A stretch of DNA of 64,000 nt, from the NCBI RefSeq assembly GCF_007004545.3, contig NZ_CP045503.2, positions 4,682,102 to 4,746,101 of the forward strand, in the 5' to 3' direction. This document shows positions 60,578 through 64,000 of this stretch, piece by piece. The DNA comes from Shewanella eurypsychrophilus. GTDB taxonomy: Bacteria > Pseudomonadota > Gammaproteobacteria > Enterobacterales > Shewanellaceae. Position 1 is the first letter of the stretch. Each line of letters begins with the position of its first letter. A model generated the notes under the pieces. The model did not search any database. It was not told where the DNA came from and saw only the letters and a program-made list of their open reading frames with translations. Position numbers and translations under genes: made by a program.

Positions 60578-61153
60578 ATGAGCAAACCAGATAAGAAACA
60601 AGCCATATTAGATACTGCGTTGACGCTGTTCGTCAGCCAAGGTTTCTATGCCACCTCGACCGCCTCCATAGCTAAACAAGCGGGGGTAGCAACTGGCACC
60701 CTATTTCATCATTTCCCCTCGAAAGGAGACTTGATGAATCACCTCTTTCTGGCTATAAAGCAAGAGTTTGCAGATGCTATATGGGCTTCCATTCAAGACA
60801 GTGGCGATCTTAAAAGTGACGCTAAACACTTGTGGCACTCAGCGATTAAATGGGCGATGGATAACCCATTGAAGCAAGAGTTCTTTCAGCAATATTCGAT
60901 GTCACCATCCATAGCGATCGAAATAAGAGAACAGGCCATGAACTCCATCTTGGGGTTTATGGGTGCATTAATGCAAAAAGGCCAAGCCCTAGGTTTATTA
61001 GCTGACTATCCACTCAACCTGATGCAAGACAACTGCCACGGCCAGTACCTTGCCGCTACCCGTTACTTTTTGGATAACCCTGAGAAATGGCAAGATGAAC
61101 AACACACACAAGCCAGTTTTAACCTGTTTTGGAATGCAATGGTGAAGGGCTGA
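60578..61153 (+). CDS. TetR/AcrR-family regulator
   Basis: 191 residues. N-terminal HTH KQAILDTALTLFVSQGFYAT then STASIAKQAGVATGTLFHHF and PSKGDLMNHLF is a textbook TetR DNA-binding domain. The C-terminal ligand domain is helical with FFQQYSMSPSIAIEIREQAM. It follows the aldehyde dehydrogenase gene by 146 bp and probably controls it. Ligand likely an aldehyde or aromatic, by inference. Confidence 0.88.
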   Translation: MSKPDKKQAILDTALTLFVSQGFYATSTASIAKQAGVATGTLFHHFPSKGDLMNHLFLAIKQEFADAIWASIQDSGDLKSDAKHLWHSAIKWAMDNPLKQEFFQQYSMSPSIAIEIREQAMNSILGFMGALMQKGQALGLLADYPLNLMQDNCHGQYLAATRYFLDNPEKWQDEQHTQASFNLFWNAMVKG

Positions 61154-61217
61154 GAAGCCCTAAGATTCAACCGGTAAGTTACGTTCTAAACCAAAAGATG
61201 TTAGTCAGAAACTGTCA

Positions 61218-62630
61218 TTAACCTTCATTCGAAGGTAGCCAAACTCTGACACATAAGCCCACATCATCACGATTATGTAAGCTAATTCGCCCTTCGTGTG
61301 CTTCTATAATTTCCCGACACAAGGGCAAGCCTAGGCCTGTTCCAGACTGCTTAGTGGAATAGAAAGGTAATAGAGCCTGCTTAAGCACCTCGGGTGACAT
61401 GCCTGCGCCTTCATCGTTAACTTCAATAACAGTGCCCTCTATCACTCTGCCATCACTGTCCCTTTCATTCGCTTTACCATTCAGCACTGTAAAAGACTCA
61501 ATGGTTATGCTCACTCCAGAGGCATCACTTCCAGATTCGTGGGCATTTTTTAATAGATTTAACAGCACTTGCTCCATCTGAATAAGGTCAAACTCCCCTT
61601 CTTCCTCGGGTAATTCGCCAAGCAGTGAAAACTGATAATGTTGACCGAGTTGATCGATGAGCCTAGGCCAGTTAACCTTAACCTTTTTTGGCTGAGGCAA
61701 CTTGGCAAAGCGAGCATAATTAGAGATAAACTGGCTCAGATGATTGGTTCTATCTTCGATGGTATCGAATATCATCTTTAATTTAGCATCATCGAGATCT
61801 TTAGTGATTATTCGCCCCGAATTAACCATAGAGGCAATAGGCGCCACTGAGTTATTCAACTCGTGACTAATGATACGAATGACCTTTTTCCAAACAGCAA
61901 CCTCTTGGCGATTGAGCTCATGGGTCATCTGCTTTAGCAGTAATAAGTGATGATACTGACCATTAAGTAGAAACTGTCCACGTGAAAGATGCCAGGTTTC
62001 ATCCTCCTCCTGACTATCACTCGATAAGGTAAACAAGCCCCCTTTAGGCTTTTGTAATGCTGAAGATAACTCCTCACTGACATGCACAAGTATGTCCGGT
62101 AAGGCAAAGCCATCAATGCGGTTACCTTGATAAAACAGGTGTCTGGCCGCATCATTGGAATAAATAACTCTCTGTTCATCATCGAGAAGCAACATAACAT
62201 TCGGCGAGCTTTGGATCACCTTGTCGAGCAAAAGTTCACGTTGGTAGATGTACTGGCGCTCTTTTCTTAAGGTTTCAGCAGACTCATTAAACAGGGTCGT
62301 TAGCGCTTGTAACTGGCGATCGCCACAGACGGGGATGGTGACACTAAAGTCATTATCTTTAAAATTGAGCAGACCCACTTCGAGTGCTGTTAGGCTTGTG
62401 GCGAGCGTCCTAGTGGCAAAGTGGCTGATGAACCAAGCACAGGCCCCCGCTGAGATAAATATCAATACAAACACGAACGCAGAAGTTGCTATAAATGTTT
62501 GTGGCTGAATGAGCTGCTGCATTAACAGCAGTGATAAACCCGTACCTACTTGAGAGGCCAATATGGCCCCTACGTTCAGCTTAGTTCGTAAAGAAAATGC
62601 GCTTAAAGATAAATACGATAATAATGCCAT
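61218..62630 (-). CDS. Sensor histidine kinase (NtrY-like)
   Basis: 470 residues from ATG 62630; a GTG lies two codons upstream. Two membrane segments (GAILASQVGTGLSLLLMQQL and SAFVFVLIFISAGACAWFIS) are followed by a HAMP-like linker, a PAS domain (SSPNVMLLLDDEQRVIYSND) and the kinase core: His box VIRIISHELNNSVAPIASM, N box LLNLLKNAHESG, G1 EVNDEGAGMS and G2 GTGLGLPLC. Autophosphorylates on the H-box His and passes phosphate to the NtrC-type regulator encoded just upstream. Confidence 0.9.
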   Translation of the reverse strand: MALLSYLSLSAFSLRTKLNVGAILASQVGTGLSLLLMQQLIQPQTFIATSAFVFVLIFISAGACAWFISHFATRTLATSLTALEVGLLNFKDNDFSVTIPVCGDRQLQALTTLFNESAETLRKERQYIYQRELLLDKVIQSSPNVMLLLDDEQRVIYSNDAARHLFYQGNRIDGFALPDILVHVSEELSSALQKPKGGLFTLSSDSQEEDETWHLSRGQFLLNGQYHHLLLLKQMTHELNRQEVAVWKKVIRIISHELNNSVAPIASMVNSGRIITKDLDDAKLKMIFDTIEDRTNHLSQFISNYARFAKLPQPKKVKVNWPRLIDQLGQHYQFSLLGELPEEEGEFDLIQMEQVLLNLLKNAHESGSDASGVSITIESFTVLNGKANERDSDGRVIEGTVIEVNDEGAGMSPEVLKQALLPFYSTKQSGTGLGLPLCREIIEAHEGRISLHNRDDVGLCVRVWLPSNEG

Positions 62631-62784
62631 AACCACTCAGCCTACATAGAATCAGAGAACAACAATCACTTACCCATTACTTACTAACGACCAAGTTTTT
62701 TCATACATCGATTTTTTCATTCGTCGGTGATATTGGAACTGATGCTAATGGAACGGATAATACTATTCACCCATCCCTCAGCGA

Positions 62785-64000
62785 CTACTTACTAATACCG
62801 AACTTTTCCATGCGTCGATATAGTGCTTGGCGGCTTAACCCTAACGACTTAGCCACCCTGGCAATCACGCCGCGATGTTCGGCCAACGCGACCTCTATCG
62901 CTTGCTTCTCATCGACCGACATTTGCGGTGTAACTTGCTGCTGATGTTGACTTTTGATTTCGGAAACTTTTTCAGGAGCTACTTCAGGCTCAATATTTGA
63001 TCTAAGGTCCGCTTCTATATCGGTGGCTGCCTGTGCGTGAGCCACATTTTCGGCTTCGCTTGGTTCAAGAGGCGGCGTGACAGTCTTTACTGCAGCTTGC
63101 TCAACTAGATCCAAATCTGTTTTTTGGAACAGCAAACCAAAATCGAGGGCTGTCAGCTCGGTGCTTTTAGCGAGAATCACCGCTCGCTTACAGACGTTCT
63201 CCAGCTCTCGAACATTACCCGGCCAACTGTGAGCGATTAAGGCCTGTTGAGCCTGCTTATTGAGTGAAAATTCATGACCAATAAAGAGTTCAATCAGAGG
63301 AAGGATATCATCCTGACGCTGATTCAATGGCGCCAACTCAAGCTCAATCACATTGAGTCGGTAGAAGAGATCTTCTCGAAAACGTCCTTCACGAATATCT
63401 TCTGCCAGATCGGCATTGGTCGCACTCAATACCCGCACATTCACTTTTCGAGTCTGGTGACTACCAAGTCGTTCAAACTCACCGGTTTGCAGTACGCGCA
63501 GCAACTTTATCTGCCCAGATAAAGGTAAGTTACCAATTTCATCTAAAAATAGCGTGCCACCATCGGCGGCTTCAAAGCGGCCTATACGGGTCTTGTTAGC
63601 ACCAGTAAATGCCCCCGCTTCGGCACCAAACAGCTCGGCTTCTAATAGATCAATTGGCAAAGCGCCGACATTCACCTTGATAAACGGCTTGGTTTTTAAG
63701 CAAGAGTTAGCATGAATAATATCAGCCAGTTTATCTTTGCCCGAGCCATTTGGACCTGTGATCAACACAGAGACATCAGAGCGGGCAATCTGCAGGGCTA
63801 AATCGACACTGCGCTGCATGGCACCACTGCCAAAAACAATACCACACAGGTCCGCACCTTTAATGGCAGACATGCGATCATTTTCTACTCTGGTCAGCTG
63901 AGTGTTGGCTTTCGATAGCGCATGCAAAGAGATCAGGTTGTTGATACTGGTGACCAACTTGGCATCATCCCAAGGCTTACCCATGTAATCAGCCGCACCT
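62785..64000 (-). CDS. NtrC-family sigma54 response regulator (N-terminus off right edge)
   Basis: The frame runs off the right edge; about 405 residues are visible. It begins inside the receiver domain (GAADYMGKPW, the conserved Lys-Pro near its end). The AAA+ domain shows Walker A GPNGSGKDKLAD, GAFTGANKTRIG, Walker B GGTLFLDEIGNL and WPGNVRELEN, and the C-terminus has a Fis-type HTH (GVIARVAKSLGLSRQALYRR). A long proline- and acid-rich linker separates AAA+ and HTH. Activates sigma54 promoters when phosphorylated by the adjacent kinase, whose gene follows 154 bp downstream. Confidence 0.92.
   Translation of the reverse strand, partial: GAADYMGKPWDDAKLVTSINNLISLHALSKANTQLTRVENDRMSAIKGADLCGIVFGSGAMQRSVDLALQIARSDVSVLITGPNGSGKDKLADIIHANSCLKTKPFIKVNVGALPIDLLEAELFGAEAGAFTGANKTRIGRFEAADGGTLFLDEIGNLPLSGQIKLLRVLQTGEFERLGSHQTRKVNVRVLSATNADLAEDIREGRFREDLFYRLNVIELELAPLNQRQDDILPLIELFIGHEFSLNKQAQQALIAHSWPGNVRELENVCKRAVILAKSTELTALDFGLLFQKTDLDLVEQAAVKTVTPPLEPSEAENVAHAQAATDIEADLRSNIEPEVAPEKVSEIKSQHQQQVTPQMSVDEKQAIEVALAEHRGVIARVAKSLGLSRQALYRRMEKFGISK

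Overview
The window is a chromosomal stretch of a gammaproteobacterium, most likely a marine Shewanella. The evidence is gene content, not a database match: ygfA beside a 6S RNA remnant, MshA-like pilins, a DUF3144 and a DUF2956 protein, NlpE, tandem TonB receptors, a bacterial Nav-type channel, paired YdbS/YdbT-like proteins, and many dispersed short repeats. No tRNA, rRNA or CRISPR array was seen.

Left edge (1-3.5 kb): the end of an integrated mobile element, with a leftward cassette of overlapping small genes, a primase-helicase-like gene, iteron-like repeats and a truncated gene running off the edge. It abuts two copies of what looks like the 3' end of the 6S RNA gene (ssrS), next to ygfA, the usual ssrS neighbour. 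I infer integration at ssrS. 3.5-19.3 kb: mostly household genes (ygfA, an orphan periplasmic binding protein, nlpE-like, ung, two MshA-like pilins, DUF3144, a LysE/RhtB exporter), a TonB receptor with a good Fur box, a PAS-sigma54 activator divergent from that receptor and upstream of a ccoG-type gene that has a consensus sigma54 promoter, fadD-like and an alpha/beta hydrolase.

19.3-23 kb: a repeat-rich zone with an IS110/IS1111-family element inserted in a roughly 100-bp palindromic repeat, a detached left end of the same IS, and a decayed piece of the neighbouring ABC exporter. 23-32.7 kb: the ABC exporter, DUF2956, and the most interesting locus: a haem-type TonB receptor divergent from a coupled operon of an ExbB-like protein, a DUF2149 (ExbD-like) protein and a 1311-residue CobN-like chelatase with a signal peptide and a C-terminal membrane anchor. 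I read this as a periplasmic HmuS-type tetrapyrrole demetallation and uptake system.

33-41.2 kb: cold shock protein, a small HPGHG membrane protein, the urease operon ureDABCEFG, and a protein made of three fused RidA domains. 41.3-50.2 kb: Nav-like channel, a winged-helix protein, YdbS/YdbT pair, DUF924, a repeat-flanked AT-rich gene, small conserved proteins and an M43-type secreted metalloprotease. 50.3-64 kb: DUF1254/DUF1214 protein, a HupE/UreJ metal-uptake-like module with a His-rich protein, an old yellow enzyme with a divergent TetR regulator and three operator-like palindromes, three tandem universal stress proteins, an aldehyde dehydrogenase with a TetR gene, and a two-component system (histidine kinase and NtrC-type regulator) cut by the right edge.

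A feature running through the whole window is a family of CTAG-centred intergenic sequences at gene ends. They form perfect terminator-like palindromes between convergent genes and have grown into tandem 7-bp arrays at four or more sites.
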